From: a virus
Length of the DNA stretch: 32,204 nt
IMG/VR virus record: IMGVR_UViG_3300009703_003284
Location: 1-32,204 of that record
Direction: 5' to 3' (one strand)
Position numbers and translations under genes: made by a program. The notes beneath the pieces are model-generated. The model had not been told where the DNA came from, did no database searches, and saw nothing but the letters and a program-made list of their open reading frames with translations. The number at the start of each line of letters is the position of its first letter. Position 1 is the first letter of the stretch. This document shows, one piece after another, positions 23,899 through 31,203 of this stretch.

Positions 23899-26289
23899 AC
23901 CAAGCGTTTCTCCAACCTCAAATAAACCACCACCGGCAGGTCCATGTGATACAGGCGCAGGAGGCGTCTTGAAAGATTGTTCTGCATTGGTCGCAACTTG
24001 ACGTACAGTATTACTATCTTCAGTTAAGCTCAACGGCAAATTCTTAAATAAATGCTGATGCTCGTATGTGTACAGCGACATTGGCGTTGGCACAGCATAT
24101 ACCGGCCAAGAGTGCATACACCCCTTACAATCTCTACCAACCGCTCTACCAATAAGCATGCCACCTACTAGTTGGCCGTATGCTAAAGTAGATTCTGTTT
24201 CTTGAATTTCTGCAGGAGCAGTGACATGATGAACACTTAGCTCACCTTCAATATGCGCCGAGCCTCCCACAATAATATTTTGACTAATACCTAAATTGCT
24301 ATCAACTAGTACTTGTTTATAATTCTTCTGACGTAAGCTTAATATGTCAGCAACAATATTAACTCTACCACTAGTTATGTTTATTTCATTGTTTGACGAT
24401 ATATTGACTTGATCGCCAGCAATGTTAGTTATGGTTCCACTTATATCGACTGGCCCAACAGATTTCATCGCTATACCACCAGCTCCAACAACGCAATTAA
24501 ATCTATTGTTACAAGTTAGATTATAAGACCCGCCTGGTAAATCATCTACATGAACGTATTCAACCAATGGGGAAGTAGAAAATGATGTAACGACGCCTTC
24601 TTTGAAAACTTTAACTTCGCTATTAACCATTTTACCGACAGGGTCAATTCTTACGCTTGGAAAGTCATTAAACAACAAACCTATAATTTCATTTTTATGC
24701 TTAGTTATGTGAGAAATCTCACTTCCGCCTAATCCTAATTTCTTTTCTATTAGAGCTAAGTCAGATATGGTTGACCGTAGTTTGGCTTTAATAAGAGCAT
24801 CTTTATTTTGATTGTCCCAGTTACCTTCCAAGCTACTAGGGCTCAATCCTGTACCATTACAAACAGGGCATGGCCCACTCCCTAAGAAGTTTTTGGGGTT
24901 AACATCAGGCTCTTTAAGGTCAAAATTAGACAGGCCCATAACATTACCGATTACGCCTGCAAATTTAATTAAACTTATAGGTGCTATAGTTGATATAGAT
25001 TTTGTAATTAGACCTGAGAGCTTCTTATTATTTACATTCCAATAAAATGGCTTACCTCTAGACCGACTACATAACGGGCAAGGAGCTGGAGTACCAGTCT
25101 TTTGCTGGCCAGGCGATTGATGCTGAACAACCCCGTTTAATACATAATCAGCACGTTTAAGCTCGAACAGTTGCTTTATATCTGCTAACTCATTTGCCTT
25201 AGCATACCACTCTTTGAACGCTTCTTTATTAAAAGTACCTACTTTTTTATACAAATCGCCTCGTACAATATAATCATGATCAAATTCTACATGCGTATTT
25301 TTATGGCCTCTAATTGTTTCGAAATCGTCCCCTTGAACTAATCTATTAAAGTCATTAGCGGCAAATTCTTTTGTTACGTAATTACTAAACTCATTGAACG
25401 ACCCTGAAAAGTGAGTCATTCTCAACAACTCTCTATTATCAGTATTAACGATCTCTATAGTACCGCCCTTTTGGTTCAGGACAAATTTATTTCTATATGT
25501 TTCAGTATTATGATTGTAAGTTGGATCGTCAACTAAGCTTTTATTTTCGTAGGTATTAGGGTAGTCAACGCCGTCTTCGTTGTCAGTCGACTCATATATT
25601 GCTCTCCAATCCTCTATACCATGAGACACAGCAAAATAAATAGGTGTCTGTACATCGCCGCCTGCAAAAAATATCCAAACATGTGACCCTACATTTGGTA
25701 CAGAAAATGAACCTTTAGCACTATTACTATAACTGTGTGGCTTATATGAAAAGGAATGCTTGTTAATGCGATTCGGGCCACCAAACTTAGTCGCGTCGTT
25801 AAATGCATCACCAACCTTTAACTCATCAACTTCATATACCCTCGCAGGTTTTTCTCCAATGCCTTCAACATTAAGAGAATATTTTGTCTCTATATGGTCT
25901 TTTTCGGAGCTTGGTGAATTTATATCTTTTGGTCTACTACTGTCTGATATTGTGCCGACTTTCTCTCTAGCGTTATATCTACCAGACCCAGAGGCTCCAA
26001 CGAGAGGTGCTGCACAATCTGCCCATGGTAATAATAATTTTAAGTCGTCAACAATCGCCGTCAAATCTGAATTAATATTATCTCCAATAAATTTGAATGA
26101 CTTATCTTTAATAACTTGATCCCAACCTTCATATACGGAAGGCGTTACATGAGGAACGAAAATTTTAACACGACCACGATTTTCTGGATCGTTATTTTGA
26201 ACAACAATGCCTAGATAATTTCCAAAACGTCCAGTACTACTAGACGCTCTTCCTGACGAACCAATGGGATTATTGCTTGACCTACTCAT
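23896..26289 (-). CDS. gp5-like baseplate hub / tail spike protein with Cys-knuckle insert
   Basis: 797 residues. The N-terminal YLGIVVQNNDPENRGRVKIF (25-44) plus SFSVPNVGSHVWIFFAGGDV (194-213) and TPIYFAVSHG form the OB-fold of gp5/VgrG-type hubs. Residues about 600-690 are a repetitive beta-helix (GGIAMKSVGPVDISG, DQVNISSNNEINITSG, VNIVADI) as in the T4 needle. No T4-type lysozyme segment is visible; the middle holds CPLC (404-407) and CPVCNGTG (474-481), a DnaJ-like zinc-knuckle pair. A third CxxC (CKGC, 721-724) lies near the end. It would form the membrane-piercing spike. Overlaps the upstream gene by 4 nt. Confidence 0.85.
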   Translation of the reverse strand: MSRSSNNPIGSSGRASSSTGRFGNYLGIVVQNNDPENRGRVKIFVPHVTPSVYEGWDQVIKDKSFKFIGDNINSDLTAIVDDLKLLLPWADCAAPLVGASGSGRYNAREKVGTISDSSRPKDINSPSSEKDHIETKYSLNVEGIGEKPARVYEVDELKVGDAFNDATKFGGPNRINKHSFSYKPHSYSNSAKGSFSVPNVGSHVWIFFAGGDVQTPIYFAVSHGIEDWRAIYESTDNEDGVDYPNTYENKSLVDDPTYNHNTETYRNKFVLNQKGGTIEIVNTDNRELLRMTHFSGSFNEFSNYVTKEFAANDFNRLVQGDDFETIRGHKNTHVEFDHDYIVRGDLYKKVGTFNKEAFKEWYAKANELADIKQLFELKRADYVLNGVVQHQSPGQQKTGTPAPCPLCSRSRGKPFYWNVNNKKLSGLITKSISTIAPISLIKFAGVIGNVMGLSNFDLKEPDVNPKNFLGSGPCPVCNGTGLSPSSLEGNWDNQNKDALIKAKLRSTISDLALIEKKLGLGGSEISHITKHKNEIIGLLFNDFPSVRIDPVGKMVNSEVKVFKEGVVTSFSTSPLVEYVHVDDLPGGSYNLTCNNRFNCVVGAGGIAMKSVGPVDISGTITNIAGDQVNISSNNEINITSGRVNIVADILSLRQKNYKQVLVDSNLGISQNIIVGGSAHIEGELSVHHVTAPAEIQETESTLAYGQLVGGMLIGRAVGRDCKGCMHSWPVYAVPTPMSLYTYEHQHLFKNLPLSLTEDSNTVRQVATNAEQSFKTPPAPVSHGPAGGGLFEVGETLG

Positions 26290-27260
26290 ACTGCTACACC
26301 AGCTTGGTTAAAAAAACTGTCAACAGACTTCGCCGACCTGCCTAAAGTTTGTTGTAAACTTTCAGCAGCTACATCCTCAGCAGCCTCATGCGCTAAAACA
26401 GTTAAAAGCTCTCCTGTGCTGTCTGGTTGATCAGCATCATAAACATCTTTTGGTGATCGGTTTAGAGCGTTTTGCTTTAGAGGTTTAACACCGTCAACTA
26501 ATTGCCACGTTTTATCGGTTTGTAATTTTTTAGTTAACGTCGGCGACAAACGAGTTACTTTTGGAGGGCTGTTGTGCGACGGGCATATTTCTCTAACTTT
26601 AGCTGTTATTTTTTGCTTAAATTGACCTATCTGTTGCAGTTTTATTTTTTGGAATAAAATTAAATTAATCTCATCTTCAATATCAAGCTGAAAGTCTCTT
26701 CGTAAAATGCCAATTTTACTTTTTATATACCCTTCAAGATCTAGCAATATAGATATTGCTTCATTTTTAGTTATCAGCTCAGTTAAATATCTGTCAATAC
26801 AATCTTTTATTTCATTAACAATCTGACGCTCAATTCCTAAAATATATTCTTTAACACGCTCTTCAACATTTCTAGTACCTGTTACGATTTCAGTAATTTC
26901 GTTAATGTTAATACCTGTTACTTCATCTAACACCCGACTTAAATTGTCATTTTCAAATGGATTAACGAGCGCTGATGTAAACGACGAGACTGTAAAGTTA
27001 GGAGAAATTGGTATATTTTTAATATTAACAAAGATTGGATTATCGGTATTAAAAGTTAATGCCTTACCAATTTGCGGATCAAAACCATTAACAGTTGTTG
27101 AAAATGACTCAGCAAATTTATCGAATGTTTGAAATGTATTTAGATCCTTTAAGCCGCCACCAACACCTCTAAATACATCACTAATATTAGTGTGTATAAA
27201 CCCACCTTCAATAAACTGATTTTTAGTAGCCGTGTAAGCTTTTGAGAGTAAACCTAACAT
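26286..27260 (-). CDS. probable baseplate or tail protein upstream of the gp5-like hub
   Basis: 324 residues, family not recognised. A Gly/Asn-rich N-terminal part, then a long helical, charged middle (about residues 125-230, with heptad-like stretches such as IERQIVNEIKDCIDRYLTEL) that may form a coiled coil, then a Pro-containing, Ala-rich end. The 4-nt overlap with the hub gene and a GATAAATA late-like box before its ATG place it in the tail/baseplate set. It may be a baseplate wedge or tape-associated component; this is inference from neighbourhood. Confidence 0.65.
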   Translation of the reverse strand: MLGLLSKAYTATKNQFIEGGFIHTNISDVFRGVGGGLKDLNTFQTFDKFAESFSTTVNGFDPQIGKALTFNTDNPIFVNIKNIPISPNFTVSSFTSALVNPFENDNLSRVLDEVTGININEITEIVTGTRNVEERVKEYILGIERQIVNEIKDCIDRYLTELITKNEAISILLDLEGYIKSKIGILRRDFQLDIEDEINLILFQKIKLQQIGQFKQKITAKVREICPSHNSPPKVTRLSPTLTKKLQTDKTWQLVDGVKPLKQNALNRSPKDVYDADQPDSTGELLTVLAHEAAEDVAAESLQQTLGRSAKSVDSFFNQAGVAV

Positions 27261-27269
27261 ATATAATAT

Positions 27270-27277
27270 TATTTATC
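27270..27277 (-). promoter_or_regulatory. T4-late-like promoter box for the baseplate operon
   Basis: Minus-strand GATAAATA (7 of 8 to TATAAATA), ending 9 nt before the ATG at 27260. It shares the 72-bp divergent spacer with the sigma70-like promoter of dpdA, so one short region would drive late transcription to the left and early transcription to the right. Confidence 0.45.
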
Positions 27278-27297
27278 TTGGAATCTTTAGATTACAC

Positions 27298-27326
27298 TTG
27301 ACATTCCACTGTGTATACACTATCAT
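27298..27326 (+). promoter_or_regulatory. consensus sigma70-like leaderless promoter for the DNA-modification cassette
   Basis: Perfect -35 TTGACA at 27298-27303, 17-bp spacer, TATCAT at 27321-27326, then CATTGT and the dpdA ATG at 27333. This is the best -35 of the six leaderless-type promoters in the window. It implies strong expression by unmodified host polymerase. Confidence 0.72.
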
Positions 27327-27332
27327 CATTGT

Positions 27333-28163
27333 ATGAAGTTACAAGTTTCACATGAGTCACCGATTCAATTATTTCAGGAGTCATTGGAATACAACGATTA
27401 TCAATACTGTTTGGTTCACTTGATGGAGGAAAGTCCCGAATATCGAGATTGGTTTATGACTGTCAATAAACGATTCGGCGCTGATGTATTGTTGGACAAT
27501 AGTATCTTTGAATTAGGAGAAGCTTTTGACCCACAGAAGTATGCATATTGGCTGACAGAGATTAACCCTAATTATTACATCGTACCAGATGTATTAGAAG
27601 ACGCTAACGCTACAATGGAGAAATGGAATGAATGGGAAATGTCATGGAAGCCTGATCATCCTGCTCTAAAAATTGGCGTAGTGCAAGGTAAAACATGGCA
27701 AGATTTAATCGATTGTTATAAATGGATGTCTAGTGAAGCTGATTATATTGCCATTAGTTTCGATTACTCATACTATCAATATACTGGTCTTGGCGACACA
27801 AAACTTCAAAAATGGTGCTCAGGTAGACAGCGATTCATCCAACAGCTAATTGATGAAGGTATTTGGAACTGGAATAAACCTCACCATTTACTTGGATGTA
27901 GCTTAGCAAAAGAATTTAGGTATTATGTTGATAAACGAATTACTAATATACGTAGTTGCGACACTAGTAACCCTATCGTGGCTGCGCTCAAAGGTTTAAG
28001 ATATAATGGCGATTTAGGTCTCCAAGAAAAGCCGTCAACAATGCTATGCGATTTAATTAATGCAAATGTTGATACAGATACACTTGAACTCGCGCAGTAC
28101 AATACTACAATGTTTAAGCACATCTTAGGACGGTATGAAGAAAAAGAATTATCCTTGGTCTGA
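27333..28163 (+). CDS. dpdA: DpdA-type DNA guanine transglycosylase (7-deazaguanine insertion)
   Basis: 276 residues, a short TGT-fold enzyme of the phage DpdA group. Diagnostic segments: LLDNSIFELGE (53-63; D55 is the likely base-binding Asp), PDVLED (85-90), GVVQGK (115-120), HLLGCSLAKEF (185-195) and SCDTSNPIVAA (208-218; D210 is the likely nucleophile). The zinc-binding Cys set and C-terminal domain of bacterial tRNA-guanine transglycosylase are absent, as expected for DpdA. It would exchange guanine in DNA for preQ0 or preQ1, protecting the phage from restriction. It heads a cassette ending with queF and stands behind a strong promoter. DpdA subfamily not determined. Confidence 0.85.
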   Translation: MKLQVSHESPIQLFQESLEYNDYQYCLVHLMEESPEYRDWFMTVNKRFGADVLLDNSIFELGEAFDPQKYAYWLTEINPNYYIVPDVLEDANATMEKWNEWEMSWKPDHPALKIGVVQGKTWQDLIDCYKWMSSEADYIAISFDYSYYQYTGLGDTKLQKWCSGRQRFIQQLIDEGIWNWNKPHHLLGCSLAKEFRYYVDKRITNIRSCDTSNPIVAALKGLRYNGDLGLQEKPSTMLCDLINANVDTDTLELAQYNTTMFKHILGRYEEKELSLV

Positions 28164-28500
28164 TCCAATTGGTGAGACTAATCATTACTACGTGTATAAA
28201 GATAAGTATCCTGTCGCAGAAGGTCACCTACTCTTTGTACCAAAAGAAGATCTAGCGTGTTATCTAGATAAATGCTTTCTTGGTGCATATGCGCAAGGAC
28301 AAGGTTTAGTTAAAGAAGGGTTTTGTGATGGTTTTAATATTGGGATGAACATGGGCGAACATGCAGGTCAAACAATTATGTATCCACACATTCATCTTAT
28401 ACCCAGAAACGAAGGCGATTTGGGTAGATATGAAAATGGTACACCATATGATCCAACAGGAGGCGTTCGCAATATATTCCCCGGGAAAGGAAAGTATTAA
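28135..28500 (+). CDS. HIT-family protein
   Basis: 121 residues. The histidine-triad region reads M-Y-P-H85-I-H87-L-I-P-R: the second (nucleophile) and third histidines are kept but the first is tyrosine. The upstream EGHLLFVPKE (29-38) is the usual 'GH.LivPk.H' strand, with E-D in place of the final His. HIT enzymes hydrolyse or transfer nucleotides (NMP from dinucleoside or AMP-linked substrates). It overlaps dpdA by 29 nt, so it is co-translated with it. Its role in the cassette is unknown: nucleotide-conjugate hydrolysis during base modification is one option, general nucleotide salvage another. Confidence 0.8.
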   Translation: MKKKNYPWSDPIGETNHYYVYKDKYPVAEGHLLFVPKEDLACYLDKCFLGAYAQGQGLVKEGFCDGFNIGMNMGEHAGQTIMYPHIHLIPRNEGDLGRYENGTPYDPTGGVRNIFPGKGKY

Positions 28501-28706
28501 TGAAATATACATTTGTTAAATTCAAAGACGCAACATATGACGATAAAGCAGACATTTGGGTACGCCGAGATACGGTACAATATGTTAAAGAACATCCAAA
28601 GTATTCTGGGTCAATTATATGTTTAATACATGATACTGTAATCGTTGCAGAATCACCCGAAGAGGTTTTTAGAAGGTTAAATGTTAAAGTAGAGAATAAT
28701 ATATGA
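28500..28706 (+). CDS. small protein of unknown function in the modification cassette
   Basis: 68 residues with an AAAGGA ribosome-binding site, one-base overlap with the HIT gene and ATGA-type overlap with the formyltransferase gene. Beta-rich, with IWVRRDTVQYVKEH and SIICLIHDTVIVAESPEEVF; the last part resembles small phage beta-barrel proteins with a C-terminal helix. No family assigned. Tight packing argues for a role together with its neighbours. Confidence 0.6.
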   Translation: MKYTFVKFKDATYDDKADIWVRRDTVQYVKEHPKYSGSIICLIHDTVIVAESPEEVFRRLNVKVENNI

Positions 28707-29248
28707 ATTGGATAGCGTTTTTTTCACAAACAGGATCTGAGATAGTTAATATTTCAGAAAAGATTGGTCGCTGGCCTGATCTTATTGTAACAAATCGCGA
28801 AAGCGGTTTTGATAAAATTAACTCTAAAATCTCGGAGAGGTTGAACGCTGGTAAACAGCGTATGCTTCTCGTTGAGAAAAAACCATCTGTACAAAGATAT
28901 CATGAAGCTATTAGAGACGGTAGTGTAGTAACATTACATGGTTGGTTAAGAATTGTACCTGAAGAGATCTGTGATAAGTATGAAATCTATAATGGTCACC
29001 CTGGCCTTATTACCGAGTATCCAGAATTAAAAGGCAAAGATCCTCAAGAGAGAGCATTTGAAGGTAAGTATAAACTTGCAGGTAGCGTTATTCATGAAGT
29101 AGTACCTGAAGTTGATGCCGGTAAGATATTATATGAGCATGCGATTAGCATTGAAGGATTAACATTAGATGAAGTTTATAGTTCATTACATAAAGTCTCG
29201 ACAGATTTATGGATTGATTTTTTAAGTAAAAAACTAAATGGGGCATAA
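28703..29248 (+). CDS. formyltransferase, candidate dPreQ1 formyltransferase (DpdN-like)
   Basis: 181-residue single-domain 10-formyl-THF-dependent formyltransferase. The catalytic triad of the family is intact: N97 and H99 (IYNGHPG) and D138 (VDAGKI). LHGWLRIVPEEI (78-89) matches 'lagyMrIls', and GSVIHEVVPEVDAGKI (127-142) matches 'G.TvH.V.e.vDaG.Ii'. It lacks the PurN ribonucleotide-binding N-terminal signature and the Fmt C-terminal domain, so a purine-synthesis or tRNA role is unlikely. Next to dpdA and queF, the best explanation is formylation of 7-aminomethyl-7-deazaguanine (preQ1) in DNA, the step proposed for DpdN. Assignment to DpdN is by context, not by sequence search. Confidence 0.78.
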   Translation: MNWIAFFSQTGSEIVNISEKIGRWPDLIVTNRESGFDKINSKISERLNAGKQRMLLVEKKPSVQRYHEAIRDGSVVTLHGWLRIVPEEICDKYEIYNGHPGLITEYPELKGKDPQERAFEGKYKLAGSVIHEVVPEVDAGKILYEHAISIEGLTLDEVYSSLHKVSTDLWIDFLSKKLNGA

Positions 29249-30158
29249 AGAACATTTAGACGATTTTCAGATCAACGAAATATTGGATGGATGCGAATTG
29301 CAGCTTATCCAATACATGGATAATGTATTTACCGACTATCGTAAGGGTGTTGCAAAGATGGTACCGAAAGTATATTTAACGCAGCCAGATGGTGACTATA
29401 GGGCTATGCCAGCGTCGTGGTTAGCGTTCGCTGGTATTAAATGGGTAAGCGTATATCCTAAGAATTCAGAGTTAAATCTCCCGACAGTTGGTGGCACATT
29501 AATATTAAACGATTCCGGTACTGGAACTAAATTGATATCTATGGACTGCGGGGTATTAACTGCGTATAGAACAGCAGCGGTTAGCGCTTTAGCAGCTAAG
29601 TACATTCTACCTAGAGATAGTGTTAATACTATTTCGTTTATAGGCTGCGGAGTTCAATCTAAATTACATCTAAAGATGTACATGTCTGTTTTTCCATATT
29701 TAGATACAGTTAAATTATATGATAAAAACTTCGAACAGGCTGAGTCGTATATGACCGACAGGGACATAAAATGTATACCATGTAAAAGCGTACAGGAAGT
29801 TTGCACCGGTAGTAGTCTTATAACAACACTTACACCATCTACAATACCAATATTGAACCGCAGCGATCTAGATTTAACGAGTGCAGTGCTAATTAACGCC
29901 ATTGGAGCTGACGCTGAAGGTAAGCGAGAGCTGAGCGATGATATTTTACATGACTGTCAACTTATTGTTGACGATTACGAGCAAGCTTCACATTCTGGAG
30001 AAATGCAATATAAAAATGACTTGCCGTACCTTACGTTAGACCATATAATTACTGACGGAATTGCAAACCCGAAGAAGTTAACTGTATTTGACTCCACTGG
30101 TGTTGCTATTGAAGACATTGCTATTGGGAGATTTATTTATGAAAAATATTACGGCTGA
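29238..30158 (+). CDS. ornithine cyclodeaminase / mu-crystallin family enzyme
   Basis: 306 residues, full length for the family. Conserved residues of characterised ornithine cyclodeaminase are present at matching positions: RAMPA (55-59), K68 in GIKWV, LILNDSGTG (88-96), R111 in TAYRTAA, NAD-binding GCGVQ (136-140), D225 in GADAEGKREL (223-232), and DSTGVAIED (285-293). The family includes ornithine cyclodeaminase, alanine and other amino-acid dehydrogenases and ketimine reductases, all acting through an imine with NAD(P). Its presence between the formyltransferase and Nmad1 genes (11-nt and 20-nt overlaps) suggests an NAD(P)-dependent C-N bond step in base modification. No such role is described to my knowledge. 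Confidence 0.85.
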   Translation: MGHKEHLDDFQINEILDGCELQLIQYMDNVFTDYRKGVAKMVPKVYLTQPDGDYRAMPASWLAFAGIKWVSVYPKNSELNLPTVGGTLILNDSGTGTKLISMDCGVLTAYRTAAVSALAAKYILPRDSVNTISFIGCGVQSKLHLKMYMSVFPYLDTVKLYDKNFEQAESYMTDRDIKCIPCKSVQEVCTGSSLITTLTPSTIPILNRSDLDLTSAVLINAIGADAEGKRELSDDILHDCQLIVDDYEQASHSGEMQYKNDLPYLTLDHIITDGIANPKKLTVFDSTGVAIEDIAIGRFIYEKYYG

Positions 30159-30477
30159 AATTGAAAAGTCATATCCAGAAACGTGTAAGGAATTCAAAAA
30201 AATACAAAGGGAACAATATGAGACTTTTTGCAAAAAGCAGTTTGATTACGGGCAACACAACATCACTTTGGGAATGGATCTCTCTGATCCTGACAATGCC
30301 CACCTTTCTATTACTGCAATTATTATACGTATTAATGATAAGATTCAGAGATTGTTTAACTTGGTTCTCAAGAGAAAAACAACAGCTCAAAACGAACCAG
30401 TAGAAGATGCGTTCAAAGATTTATCTGTGTATGGTATAATTGCACAGATTGTTTCTAACGGGAAGTGGGGTAAATAA
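30139..30477 (+). CDS. Nmad1 / DUF1599-like nucleotide-modification-associated protein
   Basis: 112 residues from the ATG at 30139; an in-frame start at 30088 would lie 70 nt inside the OCD gene. The pattern C-x(5)-DYG-x(4)-L (FCKKQFDYGQHNI), INDKIQRLFNLV, then NEPVEDAFKDLSVYGIIA fits DUF1599, renamed Nucleotide modification associated domain 1, a MazG-like all-alpha family ('K..dYG', 'R..dKi.Rl.nl', 'E...Dt..DLa.Y..i'). Such proteins are suspected to act on (deoxy)nucleotides in phages with modified DNA. It supports reading the whole region as a modification cassette. Confidence 0.68.
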   Translation: MKNITAEIEKSYPETCKEFKKIQREQYETFCKKQFDYGQHNITLGMDLSDPDNAHLSITAIIIRINDKIQRLFNLVLKRKTTAQNEPVEDAFKDLSVYGIIAQIVSNGKWGK

Positions 30478-30481
30478 TTAT

Positions 30482-30643
30482 ATGTTGTGAAAGTGGCTTA
30501 AGAAAGATTCTGGTGGTAGGGATCAAGTAGAACGATTTATTGATCGGCATAATCATAAGTTAGAAGTAATTAGAACTATAGGTTCAATAATTGCTGCTAC
30601 TACGGGTTTGCTTGTATTTTTACGTATTTTTAATTTTATATAA
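30482..30643 (+). pseudogene. small one-pass membrane protein frame with in-frame TGA at codon 3
   Basis: ATG-TTG-TGA at 30482-30490 is followed in the same frame by about 50 codons that look coding: KWLKKDSGGRDQVERFIDRH, then a hydrophobic segment (SIIAATTGLLVFLRIF) and a stop that overlaps the next ATG (ATAATG), as real genes here do. A W codon (TGG) would need one base change to become this TGA. No other ATG, GTG or TTG in frame precedes the conserved-looking part. It may be a nonsense-mutated gene, a sequencing error, or start at a non-standard codon. TGA is used as a normal stop elsewhere in the window. Confidence 0.4.
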
Positions 30644-31203
30644 TGAAGATTAGTTTTACAGGTACAGGATGTTCTGGTAAAAGTACATTACTTAAAATGT
30701 GCCAGGATTATTATGGCGACAAGTTTCAATATATAACTGAAGTAACTAGACCTTTAGCTCGTAAAGGTTTGCCTATTAACGAGTCTGGCGGCGACGAAAC
30801 TCAAATGGCTATAATTGATGCTCATATTGAAAATAATAAATTAGATAATGTTATTATGGACCGGTGTATTGTTGATGGATATGTATATACTAATTGGCTG
30901 TATGGTCGTGATAAGGTTCATGATACAACATATACATACGCTTGGGAAACGTTTAATGAAATTTTTGAGAACTTAGATATAATTTTTTATTGCGAGCCTC
31001 TATCAATGAAGAGTGATGGAGAGAGGAGCACAAATACGGAGTTTCAAAAAGATATTGATGATATGATGAAATATATTCTATTTGAAGATCCATGGAAAAA
31101 TTATAATCAAAAAGTTATTCGTTTAGAAAATAAAAGTGTTGATAAACGTTTTCAAGATATTAAAATAGCTATTAAAGAACATGAGCACACAGCAATTGGA
31201 TAA
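30643..31203 (+). CDS. P-loop nucleoside/nucleotide kinase-like ATPase
   Basis: 186 residues. Walker A GTGCSGKST (7-15) sits at the extreme N-terminus. A DRC segment (VIMDRCIVDGYVYTNWLYGR, 69-88) holds the 'DR..dg..Y' motif of NadR-, deoxynucleoside- and thymidylate-kinase-like proteins; IIFYCEP is the following strand. A lid-like stretch with basic residues (SDGERSTNTEF, near 122-132) comes next. A substrate cannot be assigned; a (deoxy)nucleotide or nucleoside precursor is likely. It lies directly before queF (23-nt overlap), so a role in supplying or salvaging the modified base is possible but unproven. Confidence 0.75.
   Translation: MKISFTGTGCSGKSTLLKMCQDYYGDKFQYITEVTRPLARKGLPINESGGDETQMAIIDAHIENNKLDNVIMDRCIVDGYVYTNWLYGRDKVHDTTYTYAWETFNEIFENLDIIFYCEPLSMKSDGERSTNTEFQKDIDDMMKYILFEDPWKNYNQKVIRLENKSVDKRFQDIKIAIKEHEHTAIG

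Noticed and set aside
27333-28163. dpdA read as a tRNA-guanine transglycosylase (tgt)
   Set aside because: No zinc-binding Cys set, about 100 residues shorter than Tgt, and with the LDNSIFELGE and SCDTSNP segments of the phage DNA enzymes; context also points to DNA.
28703-29248. Formyltransferase read as PurN or methionyl-tRNA formyltransferase
   Set aside because: The PurN N-terminal phosphate-binding loop and the Fmt C-terminal domain are missing, and no purine or translation genes are nearby. A sugar N-formyltransferase cannot be fully excluded but is less likely next to dpdA.
30482-30490. TGA recoded as selenocysteine or tryptophan
   Set aside because: TGA ends nrdA and other genes here, no SECIS-like hairpin is evident, and the codon is at position 3. 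A mutation or another start is simpler.
30637-30645. TATAAT at 30639-30644 as a promoter for the kinase gene
   Set aside because: The hexamer overlaps the ATG itself, so transcription would begin inside the gene.
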